DNA of 64,000 nt from Limnomonas spitsbergensis. Taxonomy: Eukaryota > Chlorophyta > Chlorophyceae > Chlamydomonadales. Position numbers and translations under genes: made by a program. Of the stretch, positions 54,795 through 64,000 are shown in pieces. The stretch is from NCBI GenBank assembly GCA_037349105.1, contig JAYJMM010000051.1, positions 1 to 64,000 on the forward strand, written 5' to 3'. Below the pieces are notes generated by a model, which ran no database searches, was not told where the DNA came from, and saw only the letters and a list, made by a program, of their open reading frames with translations. Numbering within the stretch: the first letter of the stretch is position 1; the number at the start of each line of letters is the position of its first letter.

Positions 54795-57364
54795 AGGGGC
54801 ATGAATCCACTGAGCATGGCATCTGGTCGGGTAGGGCTCCTTTTAACTGCATGCTAGTGTGCACGGCTTCACTGACGAGATTCCCAAAAGGCCTTTCTGT
54901 GTTACGGACCCAATGAAAAGCGGGACTGGGTTGGTTTGGGCGTGGCAGGAGGCAGGAGGGTGCTCAGTGTTTTAAGGGACAGTAAAAGGGATGCTGCTGT
55001 CAGGTAGATCGAGATACATCTCTAGATCCAGATCTGGATAGAGCAGTAGATCCACGTTGCTGCCAGGCGGGTTGCCGTATGGCTCTCCATCCGCATGGCG
55101 GTCTGTAATGGAGAGGCGGTGGCGGGCGCCCCTCTGCTTCTGTTTGATGGGTGGCGCGAAGCGGCCTCCCAATTGTTTGCATGATGGATCCTATGGGCGT
55201 AACCGCCGCAGAATCTTCATCATAACACCGTTTACCTTCTGTGCCTGAGTGATCATGCAGTGCAGTGCAAACGTTAGTGCTCTTCAGCTACGGTTCAGCC
55301 ATGCTTCAGCTACAGTTCAGCTCTAGGCCTTCTCAGTGCCTAAACGATACAGTTGTAATTAGTTCCATACAATTCAGCTACAGTTCAGCTACACTCCCAG
55401 TTACACCCCCAGCTACATCTCAACTACATTTGACCTGCATCAAGAGATGACCTGGTGCAGCATGAGTGTACAGCTGCAGCACACTCTGGATTATACGCTT
55501 TTGGGGACCTAGTCCACAGACCCTTACCCCTGACGCACCTGTGTCAACACAGAGGTCCCGCCGGCCAGCCACAGCGGCGCCCCCACCCCCACCACCAGGA
55601 GTCCCCGCATAAGCAGATGCGGCACCGGCAGCATTCACAGGACCATTGTGAATATCCTCTCCCCGAGGCAGGGGCAGCCGTTGGTGTGAGCCTCCTGGCG
55701 GACGATCAGTCATTCCAGGGGCAGCACCAAGGGCACCCGTGGCCATCGGTTCCGGCAGATCAACGTCGTCGTCCTCAGCACCAACTGCTGGGTCACTGCA
55801 TCCCAGGCGGCGCTGTTGCCTCCGCCACATGGCCAGCTGCTGGGCCTCCTCATGGGCTCGGATGACCTGCGAGGGGGTCAGGGTTCATGGGCTTCAAGTT
55901 AAGGGATAGGAAGCCAGATCTGGATCTAGATAGAAAGAAGCTACCTCCTACCGGGGCGTGAGGGCTCAGGCAACAATACAGCTTACCCCCTGCACGACTT
56001 CTCCACATTTTCTGTTCATGAGGGTGCCCTGCGCACCTGTATTTTATATTTCAGTACATTCACAAGCATGCGCCCCTTTTTGCCGTGCCCTGCTGCCGGC
56101 AACCCTACCGTACCCTCACGAAACTGAGCCATGTATGCCATGGAGCTCCTCTCCCCCCCTGCTCTCCCTCCTGGTGTCCCCTTCCTCCCGCCCGCCCGCC
56201 CCTGCTCCATTATCTCTTCCTGCCCCTGCTCTCAGTGGTGCCTACCGCGGACCTCATTGCAAGGCTCCCTCTGGTTACGTTTGCTGCCTGTTAGCCTGTA
56301 CTGTGTACTTCGACTGACGCTCTTGTGCCGCCTAGACCTTGTGTGAATTTTAGCAGTGGTGGTGGCAACTACTTGACCTTGCTGCTCTGGAGCACCCCCA
56401 TGCAGGGCCTTGCTTCTGCGAGCCCCTGGAGCACCACCCCGCTGCTGTCACCTTCGTTACTGCCCCCTGCCTCTCCCTCCTGCTGAACTTGCCGCTGCCT
56501 CTTGGAGTCGAGGGTCGCGCCTGGTCCCAAACTGACAGACTGACTGACGGATATGGGGTGACTCCGGGAGCTTCGCCCCCACGACCTTTGGCCGCCCGGG
56601 GGGGCTCCGCCGAATAAGGCCAGGGTAGAAGTAGAACAACAGCAGCCACAGCAGCAAGCAAGGACACGAGTGGGACAGCCAGCAGGAGCAGAGCAGCGAG
56701 TAGAACCAGACGTGCAGCCCTAGGTTGGGCTTGGAGGGGCAGGTGGGCGGGATGGGTGGTGTGATGTAGCTGGCCTTGCGCTGGTATTGCACGGACGGGC
56801 AGTGCGCATGGGCTATGGGTGTGGGGGTCTGAACTGTGAGTAGTGAGCCACTGGGACTCGGCACACTGGCGCCGTGGCTTGGGGCGGCCAAAATGGAAGC
56901 AAAACGGTCTGCCCCCCGCCGCTGTTTTGGAGAGGCCTTATCCCTCTCCCACCCTGTTTTCTGTTGTATCGTTTTTTTTTTTTCTTCAAGGCTATATTCG
57001 GTAGACCGTTCGCGGCCGCCAAAGGATTGGAGCCTAACCTGGAGCGGCTTGTAGACCGCCCCTCCCATGCTGCCGCGCTGCCCTTGGTTGCCCCCCTCAC
57101 CGCATGACTGCCCCTTGGCTGCCCTCGGGTGTGGGGGTGATTTGTGAGGCCTTGTATGGACCTAGTGGTGAACCTTGAGGCATGCACCGACCTGGGGATG
57201 GACACTTCCATTACGACGTGTCTCCAGATTTCCCCCCTCAGGGCCAGCCGGATTCGCCCGTCCCCATATCGGTGCATCCCAGCCCGACACCTTCTTGAAG
57301 TCCGTCCTATTCGTATTTTCTTAACTCTTCGGTTGACTCCATGCTTGTGTGCCTCCTACTGCAG
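54795..57364. other. Between the two kinase genes: low-complexity and C-rich sequence
   Basis: TTCAGCTACA-type repeats lie at 55285-55420. A possible minus-strand exon is described separately. From 55950 to 57340 the sequence is C-rich on the plus strand without a clear exon. The 5' exons of kinase gene B should lie here but were not recognised. Confidence 0.5.
55539..55866 (-). CDS. Possible exon of an unidentified minus-strand gene
   Basis: Bounded on the minus strand by an acceptor (CCTCGCAG) and a GTGCGT donor. It is open for 109 codons: VIRAHEEAQQLAMWRRQQRR, then an acidic EDDDVDLPEP, then a Gly/Ala-rich tail. A second coding-like minus-strand block ending in a stop lies at about 54975-55220. 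No family recognised, and the plus-strand frame over the same span is also open, so this is weak. Confidence 0.25.
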
Positions 57365-60300
57365 GGGGTAAACATGAGGCGTTTGGCAAGTGGATCATGC
57401 ACATCGAGGAAGATCTGCTAGGCGACCTGCCCGACTGCGCTGACAAGCTACACAAGGTCCTTCAGCCGGATCAGCACTTCCCCATACCGGTGCCCGGGGG
57501 CCACTTCAAGGTGCTCACCGAGGCCCACCCCGCCCTCAAGGACTACTTGGTCGCCGCCGATTGCAACTGTATCTCCTCGAAGTTGGGAGACTTCCTCGTG
57601 TCCCACATCTTAAAGCCCCTTGGTAGGACCACAGTATCAAACACCACGGTATTCTGTGCCGCAGGTCTCTGCTCCTTTTGCCCTGTTATTAGTGGTGGTG
57701 CACATATATAGCTGTTGTACTTTCTGGCTAGCGTGGGAGGGCTCACGCCTCTTCACGCACGCTTGATGCATTTGTCTGGCGTCGCAACTACCCATCATGG
57801 GACGACGCAGGTCGCTGAATACAAAGGTCACCGCCGCCTTCACTCACTGTAGGCATCGCATCTGAGGTTCATGTGACGGGGCGCACCTCCATGCCGCTGC
57901 TGGACGTGGTCGAGCTGCTCAACGACCGTTTGGTCAAGAAGCTGGGCAACCTGAAGCAGCTATCCAACAACTCTACACAAGAAGCGACGAGAGTACAGGC
58001 CAGCGCCTCTTCTTCGAAATCTGGATCCAAGCGGAAGGCAACCGTGGCCTCTCTGGTGCGATTCCGTGCCACAATTTATTTGACCCAAGCCTCCGGCACT
58101 TTTCCAGTAACTTCGAGAACTTGATAGATGAGACCACATGGCTTCAGGCTGTGCACTGGAGTGGGCAGTGCAAACATAGCGCCTTGTTGTTTTTCAGGTC
58201 AGGCAGACAACTTGATTGATGTTGGGAAAGGCGCATCTTACTTCTGTGTTTACCGTTACACAGCCAACACTACATGTTGAGAATCCCATACCAGGTATAT
58301 AATACAGACCTCACACATACGTTTGATTTCCACAGCCTGTCATGCAGGGCGCCCTCTGGCCTGATGGGGCCCTGGTGGTGGACAAGGTGTTGTTGCTCCA
58401 CAACGAGGACAAGGTGGCCAGCCTTCAAGAGGCCATCAAGGACCTGACAAGGAAGCTCAAGAAACCTCAGAATCCTCTACTGTTCGACAGGACCCCGTTC
58501 ATCGTCGTCATGGCGTGCGCCGGCCGCCAACTGCAGTTCGGCTATTGCGACGGGGCCACCGGCCAGGTATGACGCTTTGCAAGAATCGGCATGCTTTGAT
58601 GTGTGTCTTGTGTGGAAGGCATGTGGCATACGATCCGCCATAACAGTTTTGAAGCGGCTTGTTTAACGAGCGTGTTCATGAACTCTCTTGTGGGGCGAAT
58701 GTTGACCTGCTGGCAGTTTCTGTGCGACCCCCACCCCACCCCACGAGTGCATGTATTGTTGTGCCCCAGCAAAGAAGCTGCAAACTGGATCCAACTCGTG
58801 TAAACTTTGTGGTTGTGCTCGTCATGCTGTGCAGGTGATCATGTGTGGGGTGCCGTATGAGACCGACGACCCACTCCACGCTGTGCTGGTGTGCGGCGCC
58901 TTGGCGCAGCTGACCAGGCTGCTCCGCCAGCTGCGCGCGAAGGGGCCCTCCGCGAGCGATTTGGCCGGCATGTGGGAGCCCATCGAGCGCCCAGAGGTAT
59001 GACCGGCGGGGTGACATGATTTGGGCTAGGATTAGGTTGAAAAGTGAAGATAGCCTAGGAGGAGCGAGAGTTTGTGTTGTGGCACATGTGGGGTTCCGCA
59101 TGTGTAGCTGCCTCCCTTAAAGGCGTCTGTCGGTGTACACTTGTCAGACCTGCAGGTAACTATGGCCATGATTCACAAGACAGTTTGTGGGTAGAAAGTG
59201 TGTTTGCTCTTGCTCCTGACACGTGCAAGTTGGCTGGAAGGTTCTCCCTTGCTGCCCGCTAGTTGCCAGCTCCTCAACTTCAAGGGTGTGAATGGCAGGG
59301 AAGTTACTCCATACAAATGGCATCTTGAGTGTGTCCCCCCTTTGTGTGCCTTCAACAGGAAGCGTACGGGGCAGGACTGGGCTGCCTGTACTTGCCGCAG
59401 CTGCTTGAAGAGATTTCAGACCTACACCACACCGATGTCGTCCGGAAATGGAACAATCAATGCGACTCTACATCAGGGATGAACGTTTACTGGGTCGAGG
59501 TGAGTGCTGAGGAACGCGGTCGGTTGCATTGGAAGTAGCCACGTTAGCCTGAGGCAAGGGGGGGTGGGTATTCAAGATGTTGGCATGGAATCGACAGAGG
59601 GGCAGAAAGATTTGCTGCAACGATAGGGCTGCAGTTTATGGTCGGGCTTCAAATACAGGGCTGAAGGGGGAGGGGACGTGGATGGGAGGATGGTGATCAC
59701 AATCGGCACACACAAGGCCGCTGAGATTGGGCTGGCCTGAGGCAGAGGGGTGAGGGGACGTGTGAGGGAGCCACGGACTTGGGCCTGAGGCAGGGGGCTG
59801 GGGGAAGTGGGAGGAAGGGAGGTTGGGAAACACAAATAGGGCAGAAAAGTATGTGCATGCGTACAACATGGGGCTGCAGGCTGGGACAGGAGTGTGGTGA
59901 TCTTACACGGCACAGACATGGCCACGGGCTTGGTCGGGCCTGATATAGGGGGCTGAGGGGGGAAGGGGGGGGGGGTAATAAAGGACCATGCTTGTCATGG
60001 ACAGGGATCCCGTCTTGCATGCATATGACCCCCTCAGGGTAGCCTATGCGTCAAACACCTCTCCTTTGTGATCACGCAATGCCATGCTGCGCTTCCCGCC
60101 ACCAGCTGAACGCCGCCAGCGTCGGCCGCCTCGTGGATGTTGGAAACCTTTCCGAAGAGGAGACCCAGATATGCATGCTCTGCGTTCTGAGGGCCCTCCA
60201 GGCGCTCCATGGCTGCCTCGACCAAGAGACGAAGAAAGGGCTGGTCCACCGCGACATCCGCTGGCCCAACGTGTTGCGCTGCGTCCACCTCGGCTTGGAT

Positions 60301-61148
60301 CTACTATTACAAGCTGATTGCCTTGAGACAGTAGCGCGGGAGGGCAAGGTGAGAGGAATTTCATCAGCAACCTTACAGGTGTCTTGGCCTTGCTCCACAT
60401 AAAACAGGGGGATGATGGGACCAGAGGCATAAGCTGCCTGTGTGTGTGTCTGTGTGAAAGGTGCCATGAGAGCCATAGTATAGAACATGCGAGCATCGTT
60501 GGTGGTACGTCCTCTATGTTTCACGGTATATTTGCGCGTGCGGCGAAAGGAGCAAGGGTGCATGGATGTTGCTCAAGGATTGATGTTGCTGCGTTTTCTG
60601 GGTGCAGGCTCCGACGATGGATGTGAACGCGTGGAAAGCTTGGGAGGAGAAGGGGATGGAGGGGCGGGCTGGCACGCTCGTAGAGGGCAAGTACACAAGA
60701 TCCAGCGACATGTACTCGGCAGGCCTCATGCTGCGGCTGTCCGTGTCTGCAAAGCTGTGGAAGATGGACTCATACGGGCAGGACTTCCTAGAGCACCTCT
60801 TGGGACATAAGAAGAGTTTGGACGATCTGCTGTCTCACCCGTGGCTGAAGGAGGCATGCGAGAAGCTGCCCGGTGAGTGAAGCATGGGTGTTTGGTAGTG
60901 GCCCCGTTCCTTCTGCATCAATGCCTTGATCGTGGCCTAGTTGGTGTGACGTTGCTCACCCAGCAAGTCTCTCTACTAGTTGGTCCTACTTCAAGTTCTG
61001 ATCGGGCAGCGCGGTTGTGTGTTGTGGCATGTTCACCCTCCTCGCATTCCTCGCCCCTGTAGAGCGCCTCGCGCCCAACCCAGATGACGTGAAGATGGCT
61101 CAAAACAAGTGGGTTGAGCACAAGAAGAAGAGAAAGCGGGGACCATGA
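57365..61148 (+). CDS. Crinkler-type protein-kinase-like protein B (5' exons unresolved)
   Basis: Exons: 57365-57622, 57853-58055, 58336-58566, 58835-58996, 59359-59499, 60106-60348, 60608-60872, 61063-61148 (TGA); all phases agree and introns are GT-AG. The first listed exon begins in phase, so upstream exons exist. Family pattern in order: GALWPDGALVVDKVLLLHNE, FIVVMACAGRQLQFGYCDG, HAVLVCGALAQLTRLLRQL, GLVHRDIRWPNVL (catalytic loop), and a C-lobe GKYTRSSDMYSAGLMLRLS with DDLLSHPWLKEACEKL. This arrangement, kinase without a classic Gly loop after a long N-lobe-like region, is what I know from Crinkler-like and fungal-type kinase proteins. Where the DFG Asp should follow, the frame reads ADCLETVARE; two offset indels may have scrambled it. 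The C-terminus is strongly basic (HKKKRKRGP), a plausible nuclear signal. Confidence 0.72.
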
Positions 61149-62178
61149 CAGGAATAAATATGGATCTTGGTGGTGGGATGAGTGACTTGCGTTTTGTCCG
61201 AAGGGCGCGCACCCTGGAGCCCCCCGGAACTCGAGTACCAGCGGACCTCACGAACGCTATGTTTCCTTACCGTAGTAACGCTTCTTGCATTAACTCTTTG
61301 CCTCCTAACCGTGGTAACGCTTCATGCATTAACTCTTTGCTTCCTTGCCGTAGTCACGCTTCATGCATGGTTAGGCATTGTTAAGGTCGGGCATGTTCTT
61401 CCATAGAATACTACCCCAAGGATGTCTGCCACCATTCCGCTGGGAAGGGCCTTTTCTGGTGCTTCCTCTTCAGCCAACGGACATTTAATGAATATCCATC
61501 CTCCATTTTATATAGAGCAGGAACCGGCAATTTGGGGATTGATTTACCATAAGACGCGAGGACAGGGTTTTTGACTGCCAAAGAACTACCAAGGAAGACT
61601 ACCACAGATGAGGACTAGAGAAAAGTCAACCCACGGACTATTCCCTCACCTTCTCCTACATTCCTCTTTAGGCCTTGTCTCCCCTCACAGACAGGCACCG
61701 ATGCTACTACCGAACCTGATGCGCCCTGGTTTACCGCAGACCTCACATGCTCAGACTCAAGCGCACCCCACTTCCCACTGCCCTCTAATCACTGATGGGA
61801 AAAACACAAATACTTGTGATACCTATACCCGCATACATGACCAGAACAGAGACTCCCTTCCAAAATACAACAAACACATTTGACTTCCAGGTGCAGTACA
61901 GCTATGATATGTAACATCCTAAAAATTAAAGGGAATGTCCTCTGGATTGCAGCTTGTGCCGCCAGTATTTGTGGGTAAATTGACCCAAAAAACAGGTGCC
62001 GCCTTGCTGGAGGCGAGGATGTCAGAGTGAGGGACAGCACAACCTTTCTGGAGGTGAGGAGGTCTGAGGGAGCCTGGAACTACTGTGACACCTTGTTGCA
62101 TGTGTGGAGGTCTGAAAGAGCACAAAGCTCTGCTGCCATGCTGGAGATGAGGAGGTCTGAGGGGACACATGACTCCTG
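61149..62178. repeat. Downstream of kinase gene B: short repeats, no gene
   Basis: About three copies of a ~38 bp unit containing CGTAGTAACGCTTC and GCATTAACTCTTTG lie at 61268-61375. Four copies of a ~55 bp unit containing GGAGGTGAGGAGGTCTGAGG lie at 62000-62168. Confidence 0.6.
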
Positions 62179-63788
62179 TGTCGCACCATAAAGCAGTAAA
62201 CGCGCCAATACGGTAAGCTCCGTAATCTCCGGTAAAGGCGCCTTAGAGAGGTGTCCTTCTACTCACAAACAGGCTCCTTGTACTTCAGACAAGAGCTGTT
62301 AACTGGCTACTGTAAGGTTCAGCCCTAGCAGGAAGTCTCTCTGCCTAGGGGAAAGTCTGGGTGTCCCTGTCTCGTGGGTACCGCCCCTACTACTTCACTC
62401 GCGATGTGCGCTTCAGGTCCGTGGCGGACTTCTCCCTCACGACAGTGATGGGCGCCTACGGGCAGACTTCGTGACTACTCACTGGCTGCGAGTGCTCAAC
62501 GAGTTAAGCTTCTCAATTTGTCTTTGTATGTCAGGAAATAGCTAGGATTGGTCCAGGCCTTCTGGCCGTCTGGTCGCAATCCAGCTAGGCTATGTAAAGG
62601 GCACTTACCGCGTCACACGCGGTGAGTATACGAGATCGCAGACTGCGTACTTCTGTTCTGCAGTGATCTCGATCCTCAACTGAGGTCTTGGTCTCTCCTG
62701 CTATCTCAGCGGAGGCTGAGGTAGTCTTGACTCGCTGAAGGTACTGACGTTTTGGAACACCATAGGTCTCATGCACTTGGATGATGGCCGGGGCTTGTTA
62801 CAGAAGCGGTCTGTCCTTTTGAAAGGGACGAAGTAACTAGTTTGGCCATTGCCGAGAAAGATATTGAATCGGCAAACCCTAAATTCAGAGTACGGGAAAG
62901 CTAAACCCCTAGCGTAAGCGGGTTTTCGTATTAATTAAAATACGCACCTACTTAATTAACTTCTCTATTAAATATACATTATTTAATAAAACAAATCCTG
63001 TTTTCCTAGTTGATCTATTTTTGTTTCCTAGAAATCCCATTTATTTCATTAGCCATTTGAGTTAATAAACCACGTTTCAATGGGTCTAAATGTTGTTTCT
63101 GTTCAAGTACAAGATTTAAATCTTTGAATTTTAAGCAACTGATTTTTTTAATACCCTTAAATTCCTCAATATATTTGTCAAAATAAGAATAAACTTTTTG
63201 AACATTAACTAAACTGTATACTATATATTGGTAATTATCCTTTTCATGATGAGCCGATACTGCCCCTGCCATAAATAATAAGATAAGATGACTTAAGACG
63301 GGTAAATTTATATCACCTTTCTGTGCTAATATAAAACGTGTACGAGCTATTGAATTAGACAAAAAAACGTATTGTAAAACATCCTTCAGCCTCCACAAAG
63401 CCTAATAACCAAGTACCTTAACGTCCGGGAACCCCCATTCTATTCTTGGTGCGCGCAGCGCCTCTACCGGTCAGGACCCATATTTAGTTCGCGGGGTTAC
63501 CAAAAATGTTCCTCCACAAAATGGAGGGCTCTTTTGGGGCCCCTTACCGTCTGGGACCCAAATTGAGCTCTAGGAGTTACGCCGCGGCCCCTCCACCGTA
63601 GGTGTAGGGCCGCTACACGCTTTAGATAAAAATCGGTATTGCTCTGGGCGCCCAGAGGACGCCAAGCAGAGCGTAACTTCTAGGTTCCAGTTCAAATAAG
63701 GAGACACCGCAGGGAAGCTGCGAAGTCTCCGCGATCGCAAACTGCGGCCTAAACGGTTATGGCACGTATACCGTAATATACCGTGACA
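62179..63788 (-). mobile_element. Short internally deleted relative of the 10 kb element, with foreign insert
   Basis: Ends read TGTCGCACC at the left and CCGTGACA at the right, the same termini as the long element in reverse orientation. About 62179-62425 matches the long element's right arm, and 62425-62860 plus the last ~100 bp match its left arm, so the ~9.4 kb coding interior is absent. Between those left-arm parts lies extra sequence (about 62860-63680), including an AT-rich organelle-like block. It could serve as a non-autonomous derivative. Confidence 0.7.
63015..63411 (-). pseudogene. LAGLIDADG homing endonuclease fragment, frameshifted, organelle-derived
   Basis: On the minus strand the signature WLLGFVEAEGCFTIRF is encoded from 63411 downward in one frame. 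After a run of seven T (seven A on the plus strand, about 63360-63366) the rest continues in a neighbouring frame: ARTRFILAQKGDI, LSHLILLFMAGAVSAHH, VQKVYSYFDKY, LKFKDLNLVLEQKQHLD, ending at 63015. This is the single-motif LAGLIDADG layout of enzymes encoded by group I introns in mitochondria and plastids, which cut DNA to spread the intron. The surrounding ~480 bp is far more AT-rich than the window. The 5' end is truncated, with a stop just before the motif. Inferred: organellar DNA inserted in the nucleus. Confidence 0.85.
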
Positions 63789-63790
63789 GC

Positions 63791-64000
63791 TGTCGCACCA
63801 TAAAGCAGTAAACGCGCCAATATGGTAAACTCCGTAATCTCCGGTAAAGGCGCCTTAGAGAGGTGTCCTTCTACTCACAAACTGGCTCCTTGTACTTCAG
63901 ACAAGAGCTGTTGACCCTTAGACTCCGCCTTAGACTCCGCGCACCCCCAAAAAAAAGAATTTATTTTTTGGTCGCGCACCCAAAAAGAATTTAAAAATGG
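63791..64000 (-). mobile_element. Second short copy of the element, running off the window
   Basis: Starts TGTCGCACC only two bases after the previous copy ends. Its first ~125 bp are nearly identical to 62179-62303 (about four differences). From about 63917 it diverges into ACTCCGCC and poly-A/T text. The near-identity of the arms suggests recent activity or local duplication. Confidence 0.7.

Noticed and set aside
1..64000. tRNA or rRNA genes
   Set aside because: No cloverleaf-like TTCGA/TTCAA box with matching stems or rRNA-like conserved stretch was noticed by eye; a covariance-model scan would be needed to be certain.

Overview
The window is nuclear DNA of a eukaryote, most likely a green alga. 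It carries GT-AG introns, GC-rich exons inside long low-complexity introns, a plant-type GT77 cell-wall arabinosyltransferase (XEG113-like) and the universal nucleolar rRNA-processing protein UTP10/HEATR1. Degenerate CCCTAA-like interstitial repeats also occur. Species cannot be read from the sequence.

Layout. 1-3745: a minisatellite of about 46 copies of an ~80 bp unit, derived from the intron/exon junction of the next real exon. 4117-13526 (+): the 3' two thirds of an XEG113-like gene, nine exons ending in TAA. 15286-26894 (+): UTP10, eight recognised exons, N-terminal exons not found, one apparent frameshift. 27561-37835: a ~10.3 kb mobile element with imperfect terminal inverted repeats (TGTC...GACA) and a 4 bp TCAT duplication. 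It holds a decayed Gag, a retropepsin-like protease and several zinc-knuckle or unrecognised ORFs, but no reverse transcriptase or integrase that I can see. 37840-46540: gene-poor, with direct repeats and one orphan exon of a calcineurin-like phosphoesterase on the minus strand. 47531-54794 and 57365-61148 (+): two neighbouring multi-exon genes ending in protein-kinase domains of the type found in Crinkler-like proteins. 62179-64000: short relatives of the 10 kb element, in minus orientation, one containing an AT-rich organelle-like segment with a broken LAGLIDADG homing endonuclease.

The most striking property is structural. At almost every exon boundary of the XEG113-like gene, and at several in UTP10 and the first kinase gene, the junction (exon edge plus splice site) is present again one to six times in the adjoining intron, progressively decayed. 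Acceptor-side copies lie upstream of the real exon and donor-side copies downstream. The 3.7 kb array at the left edge is the extreme case. I read this as introns growing by repeated tandem duplication of exon/intron junctions.

The genes do not form one pathway. XEG113-like enzymes work in the Golgi on hydroxyproline-rich glycoproteins, UTP10 works in the nucleolus on pre-18S rRNA, and the two kinases are of unknown role. Exon coordinates below were derived by hand from splice consensus, phase and remembered family alignments.
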